NCBI GenBank assembly: GCA_027924585.1
Contig: BSBM01000646.1
Span: forward strand, 1,857,501-1,921,500
Direction of reading: 5' to 3'
DNA length: 64,000 bases
DNA from: Larix kaempferi
Lineage: Eukaryota > Streptophyta > Pinopsida > Pinales > Pinaceae
In this document: piece by piece, positions 11,830-24,548 of the stretch
How the letters are laid out: each line of letters begins with the position of its first letter
Numbering within the stretch: position 1 is the first letter of the stretch
Program-made: the position numbers and the translations under genes
Notes under the pieces: model-generated
Told to the model about the DNA's origin: nothing
What the model saw: the letters and a program-made list of their open reading frames with translations, nothing else
The model's database searches: none

Positions 11830-12769
11830 TGTATTGGAGAAAACTCACAATGGCTTGGGAAGACCACAACAGACAGATGACTACTAGAAATCTACTCAAT
11901 CCTCAAAAAAATGCTATTATAAATGACAATGTTAAAACAATGGAGAAATGTAACCAACCTTGATCCAACGTTTGATGTAGATCCCCGTTGGAGCTTTCAA
12001 TCCACGCACATACAAGCACTTGTAATCTGCAAATTAGTCTTGACAACAAATATCTAACAAGTACATGTGATATATAAATGACATTAACAATATCAATAAC
12101 AATGGTCCATAATATCATAAGCAAATGCAACCCAATGTATAATAAATGACATTCACACCATTAATGGACAAAAATATGAGTATTTCTATTAATGAACAAG
12201 AAGAAGTACAAAGTGATACGACCTCTTGCCGGCAACCAATCTGAACCAAGATCTAGATCAATCCACTTGCACCTCCACCACTTCAATCCTCCATGAATGG
12301 AAAACTCAAACTAGAAGGGAGTTTGGAAGGTGAACATAACTGGTTCACAACTACAAGGATCAATGAGTGCAGACTCAAGATAGGGCAAAAATCCACTAGA
12401 GTGCCTTTACTCTTCTCTTCTTCCTCCCATCCATAAGCCATATGTGCTCAATATATAGTCCTCTCAAAGGTAGGTGAAAGGACTCATCGAGACGTTACTT
12501 GGGTAGATGGAGAGCCATAGGTCACCCAATGACCGCTTTTGGGGAGTAAAAAGTAATAAAATAGTGATTTTTACCATTTTACTTGATACCCGCGGGCTAT
12601 AGGGATGCAACTCGTGGGTACACATGCTATAATGATGAAACATGCGGGTAGGAACAAAAGTAGGATAAACTGGTATCACTGAAGGATGAAAATGGATCTA
12701 AGTCACTGAAATGGATCCTACAGGCCAAAGAATGCTGATGCTCACAGGGTGGAAGATTTATGTGTAACA
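11830..12769 (-). repeat. gypsy-1 3' LTR
   Basis: The 940-bp LTR matches 23662-24548 plus 33754-33806. A minus-strand TATATAT box lies near 12451-12457, inside the LTR. An AGGGGGCATC polypurine tract on minus abuts the TGTTACAC start. Confidence 0.9.
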
Positions 12770-12781
12770 GATGCCCCCTAA
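12770..12781 (-). other. gypsy-1 polypurine tract
   Basis: The minus strand reads TTAGGGGGCATC directly before the TGTTACAC start of the 3' LTR. This is the expected primer site for plus-strand synthesis. Confidence 0.75.
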
Positions 12782-14898
12782 TGTGTGAGGTCAGAGACTG
12801 AAATGTGCTATGATGGCCGAAATACATTTATAAAACTCAAAAGTGGAGTGATGGAGACACAAGTGGAAAGAACGGTTCACTCGTCATAATAAAATAGTAT
12901 CTCTGAATACATGTCGGTATAGTACAACAATCTAATACAATGGCCATGAATGGGTAGTACATAAGTAGATACATGTCATAAGTGACCATAGCCATGATCC
13001 CTCTACAGTAAGATATGGTCTTCTGCTGAAAAGAAGACAACTGGTGCAAACTGGAGGCACAAACTGGTGAAATCTGAGAGGTGATATCTCATATGTAAAG
13101 TCAAAGTCATATGTATCATACTAAATGCCACAATCGCCTGGGGTATTCTACAAAAGTCTTCGACGGTGCAAGTCCCATAAAGTGAATAAAGGAGTTAGGA
13201 TCGAACCTGATGAGACATCGTCTGATTACCGATCATTGATGTATACAGTTAACAGATGTGAGATGACCCACTGATAATGAAAATGGGCATCAAGGCACAG
13301 AGCACAATCATCAGAGTGTGAATAAATGGGTTGAAGTCGAACACTAGGATGAATCCATCGATCAGGGGATAATGATGTATTCCCAAAACTGTTGATGGCG
13401 AGAGAACCTGCCACTAATGACTGCAATCCTCAAGGTACTCAACCGAACTCTTAGCCTCAAGTCCTGGAATAAATGAGTTGAAGTTGACGGAATGAGACTC
13501 GCTGGAAGGAGGGCATTAAGGCATCCCCCATCAACTAGCACAAGGTACCAGCAATGCTGAAAGATTTGGAATATCTTAGGTGAAACGGATTGACTCAATA
13601 AGGATGGCCGACATGCAATAGTCAAGGTATGTGAGGAGTGGCCGACACTAGTTTCAGGACTTACTTTGAACAAGAGCATGAGCAGATGGATAGACTCAGG
13701 AAGCATAGACTTGACATAAACTGTGCAATGTAGGAGGCATTACAAAGAGCTCCATAATGACTGGAAGCTTAACCAACCGATGGAGAAAACTGAGAAACAA
13801 GTACAGCTCCTAAGGCCCAACTATAGTCCCGACTCATAATGTACGGAGTGGAATGAATGCTCTATTGCGACACAACAACTACCAACAAGAAATAGTGACC
13901 ACAATCCCGTCCGGCTTTTTGGAATATTTGATTTCTTTGTATTTTTCATATTTGGGAAAATATTGAAAAAGCATAAAATTGCTTATAGTACAATAAGTGA
14001 GGGAACGAGTGTCAAATAGCTAGCAGACTAGTCCCAAGCAGTGGAACATACCTATGCTCAATGCAAGGAAGTGCGTGCAGGATGTGGACACTCGGGAGTG
14101 TGTTCCCTTAGGGTCAAAGGGTCATCAAATTGTGAAGGACAAATATATAAGCTCTGCAGGGCTCGACAGGGAAAGTTCTCAGGCACCAGGCTAACAATTG
14201 AGTAAGCGGGAGCCAACATAAGGCTCAAGCGGCAAGTAGGATGATGCAATGCAATCACAACATGATATAACTGAGGGGAGTCCTTAAGGGAGATGGCCAG
14301 CATAAGATAAAGTAGAGTATGAGTCTTTATCGCAACGTCATGGCGTGACTACAAAGGACTCCCAATCCTGAGGATAGACAACGGCATGGGCACCAAAAAC
14401 ATCATGGGGTTCTAACTAGGGTACCAATGTTTGGGAAAGCCCTACCGCCACATGACGACACTTCTATAACAGTATGAAGGTTCTGTGTCAGTCACGAAGC
14501 GGAGTCACACCTATGGTTTATGAAAAGTGGTCAAAGGTCAAATGCATAATGCATGTGGAAATGGCATCTAACCTATATGCCAGGTGTGAAATGTACCTGC
14601 CGTAGGTGTGAAATGGATCAGAACAACTCTCATCTAGGAAATCTGTTGAAAAAAAATTACTCCATGACACAATATTAGTTCATGACGGCCCAAAATGGGA
14701 AAAACTATAGAAAAGTGGGTCCAGAAAATTATAAATAGTAATGAAATTTAATAATTTTCAATTCATTTGTACTATTCACCATTTTGGAGTTGAGTGGTAA
14801 GTTTGCACCTGAAACTTCAAGTGCCGATCATGGGAACTACGAGCAACCATTCAACGAACTGTCCGGAGCAGGTTATTGGTCACTGCCATACCTTTCAT
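12782..14898 (-). other. gypsy-1 3' non-coding tail
   Basis: These 2.1 kb lie between the second RNase H and the PPT. Several 60-114-codon ORFs exist on minus, but none resembles a known domain and none is preceded by a convincing start. Tat and Athila elements often carry a long region here, sometimes with an extra ORF. None is visible. Confidence 0.5.
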
Positions 14899-15260
14899 TT
14901 AAGTACTTTTATTATGAATGTGACAAATGCCAATCTTAAGGAATATCCATAGTAATGTAGGGTCTCGTACACAGTACTGCCCATTCAGCTGAGACACAAC
15001 TAGTTGTGAATATAGGCGGACTTCTAAAGACTGGATGTCATGTGAAATGGCATCTCGAAGTAGCTCAACAATGAAACTATACTCAGCCACATTATTAGAT
15101 GTAGGACCGAGACAACCACCTCCTGAGGACACAACTAGATGGTAAGGTGAAAAGATAACCCAGGCAGCAGAAGCAAACTGCTGCGTATGTCGGCTAGCAC
15201 CATCCGTGAAACCTAAGAACGTAGGACATCCCACTGACATCTGTCAATCAAACAGAAGCT
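14899..15260 (-). pseudogene. Second, archaeal-type RNase H domain downstream of integrase (gypsy-1)
   Basis: This ~113-codon stretch is a second RNase H, distinct from the Ty3 RNase H at about 16.7-17.1 kb. It shows GFTDGASR (first catalytic Asp), then NNVAEY (catalytic Glu), then LYSQLVVSQLNGQY. In intact archaeal/plant-type RNase H the last block normally reads GDSQLV. The third catalytic Asp is therefore Tyr here, a GAT-to-TAT type change. Stops separate it from integrase, whose frame it shares. An added archaeal-type RNase H is known from Tat-lineage elements, placed before or after integrase; here it is after. It would remove the RNA strand during reverse transcription. This copy should be inactive. 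Confidence 0.75.
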
Positions 15261-15359
15261 AATCAGTAGACCTGACAACCAAAATGCAACCTAAACTATG
15301 TATAGAAGAACTATACAATAGTGTACAAAAGTATCATCCTGAACCAGAGGTTTAAGCAT

Positions 15360-16679
15360 AATACTGCTTGAGGTAGAGCCCATTTCTAGGCTCCTTTAAG
15401 ACAACTCCCTCATAATCTTCTAACTCATAAGCTCCTTTTTCAAGGACATGCCTCACAATGTAAGGACCATTCCACATGGGATTGAACTTGCCTGCCCCCA
15501 GGGGTTATTTAGCTTGGTCATACAGGAGTACCAAGTCACCTTCAGCATATTTCCAGGGACGGACATACCTATCATATTGAACCTTGACATGACGCTTGTT
15601 AACATCAATGGCCACATCGGCATCTCGACGGTGTTCGTCAAGTTGCTCAAGGTGTACTAAATGTTGCTCAATCTCCTTCGTATCAGGGAGGAGCTCTATG
15701 GCTAGCTTGAGCGAAGGAATCTCGCATTCAATCAGTAAAAGTGACTCCACACCATGAACTAACTGAAATGGTGAGAACCCGGTGGCAGTCTTGACTGCGG
15801 TTCGATATGCCCACAAAGCAGGATATAACATGATATGCCAATTGGTATTGCTTTGTTGGATGGTACGTTGGAGAATGGTCTTCAAAGACTTATTTACTGC
15901 TTCAACCTGACCATTCGCTTGAGGATAGTAGGAAGACAAGTGTTCCTGACGAAACCCAAGCTTGAGAGACAAATCCTCCATCATCTTATTTTGAAAGTGA
16001 CTGCCATGGTCAGTGATAATCTCTTTCGGGATACCAAATCAAGTGATAATCTGGTTGAACACGAAATGGGATGCAGTAGCACCATCGGCTTTAACTGTAG
16101 GCATGGCCTCAGCCCATTTGGAAAAATAATCCACAGCCACAATAATATGATGATGCCCCCTAGCCGAAGCTAGTTTTTAACCATGAAATCTACCCCCCAC
16201 TTAGTGAAGGGACCGATAGTGATGACCAGATGGAGGGGCACTGGATGCGAGTGTATGTTCCGAGAAAACACTTGGCAAGGGTGACATCTCTTCACGACAT
16301 TAATATAATCTTTAAATATAGTAGGCCAAAAATAACCCGCTCGCATAATACGTTGGGCTGTAGCAAGCCCGGATAAGTGACCACCACACACCCCCACATG
16401 GAAATCATTAAGTACCCATTCCGCTTCTTCGTGAGTCAAGCAATGACGGAGAATGGAATCCTTTCCTCAGTGATACAAAGTGTTACCGATGATAGTATAA
16501 TCTTTAGCATGATGTCTCACACGCCATCGCTTGTCTTGTGAATAATGCGGGGAAAACTTCAAAGTTTGGAGATATCAAATGACATGCCCATACCAAGGGT
16601 CCTCGGTCAAGATATGAAATAAATGTTCATCCACAAAGGTATCTTCATGAATGACATCCTCATCAAGCCATGGAAGGTC
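15360..16679 (-). pseudogene. gypsy-1 integrase
   Basis: Integrase joins element cDNA to the host chromosome. The zinc-binding N-terminus reads HVGVCGGHLSG and KRCHPCQ (HHCC) at 16290-16400. The core has WGVDFM (first Asp), ITDHGSHF (second Asp) and NGQVEAVNKSL (Glu), so all three DDE residues survive. The C-terminal GPY-like block (WNGPYIVRHVLEKG) lies near 15440-15480. A single-base frameshift at about 16165 separates the N-terminal and core parts. A TGA replaces an expected CGA between the two Asp blocks, and stops occur near 16480 and 16570. No chromodomain is present, which fits the Tat/Athila group. Confidence 0.85.
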
Positions 16680-18160
16680 CTACATAAGCTCAGCGAACAC
16701 CAATGATTTCACTAATTTTGCAAAAGCAAACTCGAGATCAAATTCCTGAAGGATCACAATCCATTTACTATACTTACCCTCGATAAGGTGTCGTGATAGA
16801 ACAAACTGAAATGGATTGATATGAGCTACAACAGTGGTTGTTTGAAGCAAAATGTTATACCGTAACTGCTGGACTGCATGAATAGTAGCAAGTGCTAGCT
16901 TTTCTACGTGGGTGTATCTTAGTTCAGCGTCTACTAAGTTTCGAGTAAGATAATAGATAACATGCTCGATAAGCGCATCATCTACCTGAACCAAGACCAT
17001 GCCAATAGTCTCTTGAGACGAGGCCACATAAAGAATGAAATCTCGTGTAAATTCCAGTGGACTAATCACAGGGGCCGATACCAAAGCTTTCTTAATGGCA
17101 TCGAAAGATTGTTGGGCTCGCTCATCCCAGATAAAAGGTGTGTCTTTCTTCAATAGGTGTGTGAAACCTTTAGTAATACTGGCATAGTTAACTATAAACC
17201 GACGTAGAAAAGTAGCTCTCCCTTGGAGGCTCTGAAGTTGAAATAGATTATGTGGAGGAGGAAACTGAAGTATTGCCTCAACTTTAAGAGGATCGAATCT
17301 AATACCCTCTTTCAAAACTATGAATCCTAGAAGGCGACCAGTCCTAACAGCAAAGATGCATTTGTTCGGATTCAAACGAATTTTGTAGTGGATACATCGT
17401 TTGAGAATCATACGGAGATGCTTGGGGTGGTCCACTCTCTTATGAGAATGGCCAGCAAGATCATCCAAGAAAACTTCCATAATCTTCTTAAGATCGTGAA
17501 AGGCATAGGTCATGGCTCGCTGAAAAGTAGCTCTGGCATTCTTGAGGTTGAAGGGCATTTTTCGGTATGGAAAATTTCCCCATGGAAAAATAAATGCCAT
17601 TTTATGTTGGTCCGCGGGTTTGATTTGAATCTGATTATAACCTGAGAATCCATCCATGAATGAAAAAATCTCACTTCCCGCACAAGCATCCAATATTTGA
17701 TCAATGAGTGGCATGGGGAAGTTGTCTTTCAGACATGCATGCTTCAAATCTCTGAAATCAGTGCATACATGAATCGTTCCCTACTTCTTATCCACAGGAA
17801 CGAGGTTTGACACCCATTCGATAAGGGGAATAGGGTAGACGAAACCAACTTTGAGCAGTTTCTCCACCTCTGCCTTAATAGCAGTTTCCTTCCTAGGGTT
17901 CACAGCACATAAGCGTTGTCGAACCGGTTTAGCATTAGGATATGTTTTAATCTCATGTTCAACAATGCGGGGGTCTATTCCTGGAATCTCCTCATATGAC
18001 CAAGCGAAATCTTCCCAGAGTTCGGTAAACACATTAGTGTAAATAGCAATCTCCTCAAGAGTGCAATCGGCATAGACGTAAACATTCTCAATCTTTTCGG
18101 GAATGCGGGTGTTGTTTATCAAAGTGGTTGGGAAAATATTGGCCATATTCCCCTCCAAGA
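16680..18160 (-). pseudogene. gypsy-1 reverse transcriptase and RNase H
   Basis: This segment copies RNA into DNA. The RT opens with KAEVEKLLKVGFVYPI (18158-17781). After one TAG at 17781-17783 it continues with VCTDFRDLKHACLKDNFPMP and FSFMDGFSGYNQIQI, then the primer-grip-like PFNLKNARATFQRAM and FLDDLAGHS, the F-x-D-D catalytic motif. RNase H follows, with an FILYVASSQ block where a catalytic Asp is expected in D-A-S, and a LRYTHVEKLALA block. The 355-codon stretch 16680-17747 is uninterrupted. The frame is the same as gag and protease. Confidence 0.9.
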
Positions 18161-19326
18161 AAACATCATGCGACTACAAAAAAACCACAGGGTGGCCAAC
18201 CATCTCAGCTAGAGTCATCCCAAACTCCTCATGCTCAATGAGCCCAAGGTTGGGAAGGAAATAAGATCAATGGTGCATATATTCCCAAGGCCTCTCACTA
18301 CCACACATGGCTTCGAGGATAGCTTCATCTGATGGCAATGTATCGTCGAGGCAATCGTGAGAGCAAGATGAGTTGGCTTCCCAAAATGGCAGCATAACGG
18401 GATCTTCTTCAACTGTCTGGGGAGAAGAGAGATCCATATCTGCAGTGGTTTGTTGGATGTGATCCTAAGTGAGCTCCACTACAGATAAGGGCATAGACAT
18501 CCCGACGTGCGCAATGTTTCCAGACATAGAATCCGCGGATGGCAAAATCCATGGATCATCACAGTAGGACGTCTGGAATGGCATACTATTCGAAGGAGGA
18601 GGCGCACTATCGAAAATGGTTCCAATAAAACTCACAAGTGAAAAATGGTTAAAAGTTCCCATCAACGAGGGGTACATTCCAACACCCATGTTCCCAGTTG
18701 CCGACTGAGAATCATAAACTTGTGGGACTACTGATCCTGTAGATGCTGTGGAAGGAGTGCCAACATAATCCAGCTGATCGATCATCACAATCTTGCCTTC
18801 ATGGGGAAAGCAAATAACTCGAAATACAGTAGACACGACAGCCTTCATATCATACATCCAGTTCTGACCCAGTAAAAGGTTGTAGTCGATGGGCGCATCA
18901 ACCACTTTGACTTCAATATGCATGGACTTACCTCCCAAGGAGACAATAAGGGAAGGGATAATTCCATGCGGCGTAAAAGATCTACCATCGAATGCAGTGA
19001 GTGTAGTTCTAGATGCGAGTAAGGGAGGAGAGCCAAGAGCTTTCCAACAAGTTAGCAACATTACTGACACAGAGGCACCTTCATCAACCATAGTACGTTT
19101 TACGAAGCTCTTAAGGCAAATCACCTGGATTTGAAAAGCCACGTGGTAAGGCAAGAGAGGCTAGACATCAGTAGTATCGAACTTGATAACACTAGGACTT
19201 CCCCCATCTTGAACTCCTAATGCACTCAAAAGGGCATGCTTCTGAGAAGGACAAGCTTGCAAAACTTCAAGAGCCGACATGGCACACAGAGTTTGGCCCA
19301 AATCTTCTACGATGGAGTAGTTCTGG
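18161..19326 (-). pseudogene. gypsy-1 protease region
   Basis: A retropepsin-like domain lies at 18465-19154. The strand pair around TMVDEGASVSVM corresponds to the D-S/T-G-A active site of the family, with the usual D-x-G-A spacing but Glu before Gly. The YNLLLGQNWMYDM block is the conserved I-L-G-R-x-W-L region. A linker of about 100 residues leads to RT. Stops TAG at 18465, about 18178 and about 19161, and TGA near 18268, break it. The protease would process the gag-pol polyprotein. Confidence 0.75.
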
Positions 19327-22040
19327 GCAGCTCAAGCATTAGGATTATGCGTGGAGCACTTGAGAACACCTTTCGGTATCCATGGCATAATTGAAGGCTT
19401 CTCGATATGCAAGGAATTATTAGGAGGAGGGGGAGGCTCATTCCCCAAATTCGGTTGTGGTGCACCATAATCACGTTTATGAGTAGCAACACAAACCTCT
19501 GACTGAACCATATTCACGCATCCATAACCACTAGTATTGGAAGAAGACGTTGTCATTTCATTAGTACCATAACCAGTGGTGGGAACATGCGAAGCCATGT
19601 TTTGGTAATGAGGTAGGGGATCCTTCAACACAGCTAGGCTCTGTGCCAAATGCTTCGATGCTTCTTCAATACAAGGACATAAGTGAGTAAGATGATCCTC
19701 CCCACAAAGCTTGCAAGGGAATTTCACCTTAAGCCTAGGTTTACGATCCTCGCCAGCATTACCGCCTTCCGGAGGAGGGTTGGCATTCTCTTTACGAAGA
19801 GTATTATGATTGCTATTATTTTTACTTCCATTGTTTCGACCCCTATTATTATTTCTCCCCTTTTTCTTACCACCAGGTTGCTGGTTACCCGACGGTTTCA
19901 TTGATTGCACATTGTGTACATCAGACGACTGAGTGGAAGTGGAAAAGGTGTGAACCTGTCTTGGTGCAGACTGGTTTAGCGAAAAATTTTGCATTTTATT
20001 AGCTACCAAGTCTACAGGGTGAGTGCATGCGGACCCCATGATGCCATCGGCATGTGGTCCAGGAACTGACGTGGACTCATGTCTTGTTCTCAGTGCGTCA
20101 GGAATAATGTCATACAAAATGCCAGACTGAGAATAAAGTAAATCTAACTACTGGACTTTAAAGATAGCTTGTTCCTCAGTCACAATGCCAAACATCAAAA
20201 CATCCTTAGCAATGTATGGAAGTAAAGACTTAAGGAACCATTCCAACAGGAACTCTGAAGGAATGTTGGCTTTCACTAATCTCTTCCGTCGACCCCACTC
20301 TTGAACGTGGTCAAAAATATGTGTGGCCTTATTCTGACAAAAGGTGGACAACAACTCAGTACCAGTATCATAACGTACCGGCAACTAGAAATGGTCTAAG
20401 AAAACCAAAGCGATCTCGTTGAATCCCCTATAGGTGTTTCCGGGTAACTCCACATACCACTTCGTGGCTTCCCCCGTGAGGGTGCATTGAAATAGTCGTA
20501 ATCAGATGGAATCATGATTCAAAGAGTTGGAGGAGTACCAAAGGTGAAATGTTGTGACATGATCTCCTGGGTCCTCACCACCTTTCCCATCAAACTTTGG
20601 AATGTCCGAAGGGAGCTTGGTAGGGATCGATGGCCAAGTAGGATCATGACACACCGGATCATTCGTGAGCTTCGAAAGATCTGGGAGATTCAAGCGTGCA
20701 AGGAACGGGAGCTGAGGCTGGAAAGCTTGATTATAAGCTCCCATAAAAGGTTGATTGAACTGAACTGTGTTATACGATGGACCAAAAGCTAGACCATGAG
20801 GGTTAAACTGCTGATACTGAGGACCTGACATCCCGTAAGCTTTCCCATGGCCATAATATGGGTAACCTCCCCCTGCCAGACCCATTTGAGAGTAAGCAGG
20901 TGTATGTGCATTTTGAGCACCATATTGGGGTGGTGGGTAATACTGGTGGCCAGCACCGACTGTGTTGTAGTAAGGGTTTCCACCATGGGTATGGGGCATG
21001 TATGTACTATTCATAGTGGGAACCGTGTTGTATTGACCGTAATGGTATGGTATGTTCCCACCCCCAATATTAGGATTAGCTTGAGCAGTCGTGTGATGAC
21101 CATAAACATGAGAAGTATTCCCAGGCCCAATATGGGTGTGACCAGTAATAGGGTTGGTGGTGTGATGTCCATGTGGATAGGAAATATTCCCACCTCCTAA
21201 ATTACTATTACTAGCCGTGGCAGTGGACGCAAAAGTGTGTAGTATGTGTCCACCCCTGTGGTTGGGAGGAACAATATCATGTACGAAAGTGGTCCTAGGT
21301 TGACGAGTAGCGACATGTGTATTAGGTGGTGGATGACGAGTCGTGTTTCGAACAACATTCCGACTAGGTTGGGTATTCCTAGGAGGTGGTCACGTTCCAA
21401 CATTAGCATGGTTAGGAATCTGACTAGTCCCCATACTATGTGAGTGGGTGGATAACGTAGTGCCCCCAGCTAGGGTAATGCCCCCAATGGGTATAGTATG
21501 GCTAACACTGTGACTAGTGCCAGCATGAGTACCAACCATAGTGGAAGGTTCGACAGTATTGTGACTAGGAATACCAAAAGAGAGTGCAGTGGGGTTGACC
21601 ATAGGGCCGAAATCATCATGAGTCTGAGGCCTCCTATATCTAGAATCATGTGGAAATAAAGGAATGAAAGGCTCATCCTGTTCTTCCTCCTCGGGTAGGT
21701 CGGACATCCTGTAAAGATAATTGTCTAGATTCAAAGGATCAAACAGATCTCTATCAAGCGGATTAGGCCAAATAGAACCAGGTTGAGTCGCAGGTGGATC
21801 ACCTCCCCAATCCTCACAAGGATTCTGGGGATCCGAAGTATGTTCAACTATACCCAAAGGAGTAGGAAGGTATTGCCCGATATCAGGATGTGTAGCCATG
21901 TAATCCTCAACGTAAGTCGTGTAAGAATATGAAGACTCAGAGGGAGCCCTCCGGCGTCCTCTAGTAATGCGTTGTGTAACCAAAGCTAGATTTAAAACAG
22001 CCAAACGATGGGACCGGCGGAGAGTAGGGCTCTGTGCCAC
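19327..22040 (-). pseudogene. gag: gypsy-1 gag
   Basis: The frame starts at ATG 22040 (MAQSPTLRRSHRLAV). An acidic, Pro-rich N-terminus is followed by a long low-complexity stretch at about 20750-21380, rich in Gly, His, Tyr, Asn, Thr and Pro. The retrotransposon gag domain reads IPKFDGKGGEDPGDHVTTF, then GEATKWYVELPG (20440-20640). A basic, Asn/Arg-rich segment (RNNNRGRNNGSK) precedes a zinc knuckle-like CKLCGEDHLTHLCP near 19680. In-frame stops at 21390 and 20502 (TGA), 20385 and 20148 (TAG) and 19332 (TGA) are the only breaks. It is unusually long (about 900 codons) for a plant gag. Confidence 0.85.
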
Positions 22041-23640
22041 GTTCTCTCCGGAGAGAGACAGGGCTTCTCCTAAAGGTCAACTATCGATCAAAAAATAGTA
22101 AATCAAAAGCACACACCTAGAGAATCTACAGCCAAGAGCAGACAAACAGAGTGGCTAAATGAGCTCTCGACACTAGAGCCGGTATGTCTCGCCTAGCAGA
22201 GGCTTGAGACTCCCAAACTATAGCTGGAGGTAATAGAATCAGTTTATAGAGACACCCAGGCTTCACTGTGTCGACAGGGTCAAGTCCACTGCATGAACAC
22301 AATTGTGTTGTCCAATCCCTATCTAACTCAGGACACAAATAGCATAACCATTGCAAGTACCCTATGCGGTACCTAGGTAAGGAAACTATGTCTACCACAA
22401 TATAACCAATGCTCAGGGGGACAGTCGCAGGGATCTATCATATGGGCAGGGTAGCTAAGCTCAAAGCACAAGAGGAAGAACCTCCGGTACCCCCAGATAT
22501 GAACAAATCCGAGATATATCTCCCATGTTCAGTCGGTATCAGAGGCATATATCCTCAACCAACCTTCCATGACCTTGTGCTTAACTCTAGTTTGAGTAGA
22601 GCTTTCCTGAGAACACCGATCGATACCATGGATTCCTCCACTCCCTGGTTAGACACCTAATGTTTCGTTCAGTAGTCTTGGATTGTTAACTCACAATGGT
22701 CTATTCCAAGAATCTAAACCTATGCTAGTTGGTGTACCCTATAAATAAAATAAGTCTAATCAATTTTATCATTAAGCGTTAATTTTAGTGGCTGTGATTA
22801 CTCAAGGGATATGGTTGTGAAACTAGTGATGTGTAGACTCAATAGTATGCACCATCATCCAATCCTAGACTCATCTATCAAATAAAACAATGTCACTAAT
22901 ATGCAAAGTCAATCAACAATTCTGAAATAAATATGCAAAATTTTATCTTTTCAATGCACAAGCAGAACCTAAAATGAAGGCAACAAGCACTCAATGCAAA
23001 ATGTAGTACATGGAAATAGAATATTTTTGTATTTTATCTTATAAATAGAAAGAAAAATGCAAAAACTAAATGAATATTTTTGTATTTTTTCAATATATAT
23101 GGAATGAAAAAATGCAAGCAAAATCCTACTATTCAGTCACTAAAGTGGTGAGAAGATCACTAAGACAACCCAGCAGATCTTAAACAACAAGACTCAGCCA
23201 AGAGAAAGAGCTCAAAAGGAAGAAACCAAGAGGTTAAAACCAAAGATTGGTAAAAAACCAAGAGAAACGAAGAGATCTGGTCACAACCAAGGCATGAAAT
23301 AGTCAAGAAAGAGGCCAACAAAGACTCAGTAATCAACCAAACTCACCCAGCAACAACCAATAGCCATAAACCAAAAAAAGCTGGAGTTACATGCTATTGT
23401 CGAAGGAATACCTATGGGTACCCGCGAGCAGTAGTGTAAACAGAGGCGGGTCTACGCGGGAAGAACTAAGCTAGCCCGCGGGTGAGGAACAACAAATGGT
23501 CAAATAAAGAGTCGAGAGGCTCAGAAAAAGCAGATTTTCTACAATGTATCTTAACGGCCAATCAATGACACAGAGCTTCGATAAACATCAACTCTAAATA
23601 TGGACTAATGCTCAAACATTTTCCCAAACATGGATGTTTT
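22041..23640 (-). other. gypsy-1 5' leader
   Basis: Untranslated leader between the PBS and the gag ATG, 1.6 kb. Only short ORFs are present, none recognised. A-rich stretches occur near 22740-23100. A packaging signal probably lies here but is not identifiable by sequence. Confidence 0.6.
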
Positions 23641-23657
23641 CCCCAGCGGAGTCGCCA
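23641..23657 (-). other. gypsy-1 primer-binding site
   Basis: The minus strand reads TGGCGACTCCGCTGGGG four bases inside the 5' LTR. This is the TGGCG-type PBS found in Tat/Athila-group elements and not the initiator-Met type used by the other elements here. I cannot assign the tRNA with certainty. Confidence 0.7.
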
Positions 23658-23661
23658 TTTC

Positions 23662-24548
23662 TGTATTGGAGAAAACTCACTATGGCTTGGGAAGACCACA
23701 ATGGACAGATGACTACCAGAAATCTACTCAATCCTCAAAACAATGCTATTATAAATGACAATGTTAAAACAATGGAGAAATGTAACCAACCTCGATCCAA
23801 CGTGTGATGTAGATCCCCGTTGGAGCTTTCAATCCACGCACATCCAAGCACTTGTAATCTGCAAATTAGTCTTAACAACAAATATCTAACAAGTACATGT
23901 GATATATAAATGACATTAACATTATCAATAACAATGGTCCATAATATCATAAGCAAATGCAACCCAATGTATAATAAATGACATTCACACCATTAATGGA
24001 CGAGAATATGAGTATTTCTATTAATGAACAAGAAGAAGTACAAAGTGATACGACCTCTTGCCGACAACCAATCTGAACCAAGATCTAGATCAATCCACTT
24101 GCGCCTCCACCACTTCAATCCTCCATGAATGGAAAACTCAAACTAGCAAGAAGTTTGGAAGGTGAACATAACTGGTTCACAACTACAAGGATCAATGAGT
24201 GCAGACTCAAGATAGGGAAAAAATCCACTAGAGTGCCTTTACTCTTCTCTTTTTCCTCCCATCCATAAGCCATATGTGCTCAATATATAGTCTTCTCAAA
24301 GGTAGGTGAAAGGACTCATCGAGACGTTACTTGGGTAGATGGAGAGCCAAAGGTCACCCAATGACCGCTTTTTGGGAGTAAAAAGTAATAAAATAGTGAT
24401 TTGTACCATTTTATTTGATACCCGCGGGCTATAGGGATGCAACTCGCAAGTACGCATGCTATAATGATGAAACATGCGGGTAGGAACAAAAGTAGGATAA
24501 ACTGGTATCACTGAAGGATGAAAATGGATATGAGTCATTGAAATGGAT
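23662..24548 (-). repeat. gypsy-1 5' LTR, first part (interrupted by gypsy-2)
   Basis: These 887 bp match 11830-12716 nearly base for base and stop at the gypsy-2 insertion. The remaining 53 bp are at 33754-33806. The TATA-like box (minus) recurs near 24290. Confidence 0.9.

Noticed and set aside
20847-21200. 117-codon plus-strand ORF
   Set aside because: Antisense shadow of the gypsy-1 gag low-complexity tract.
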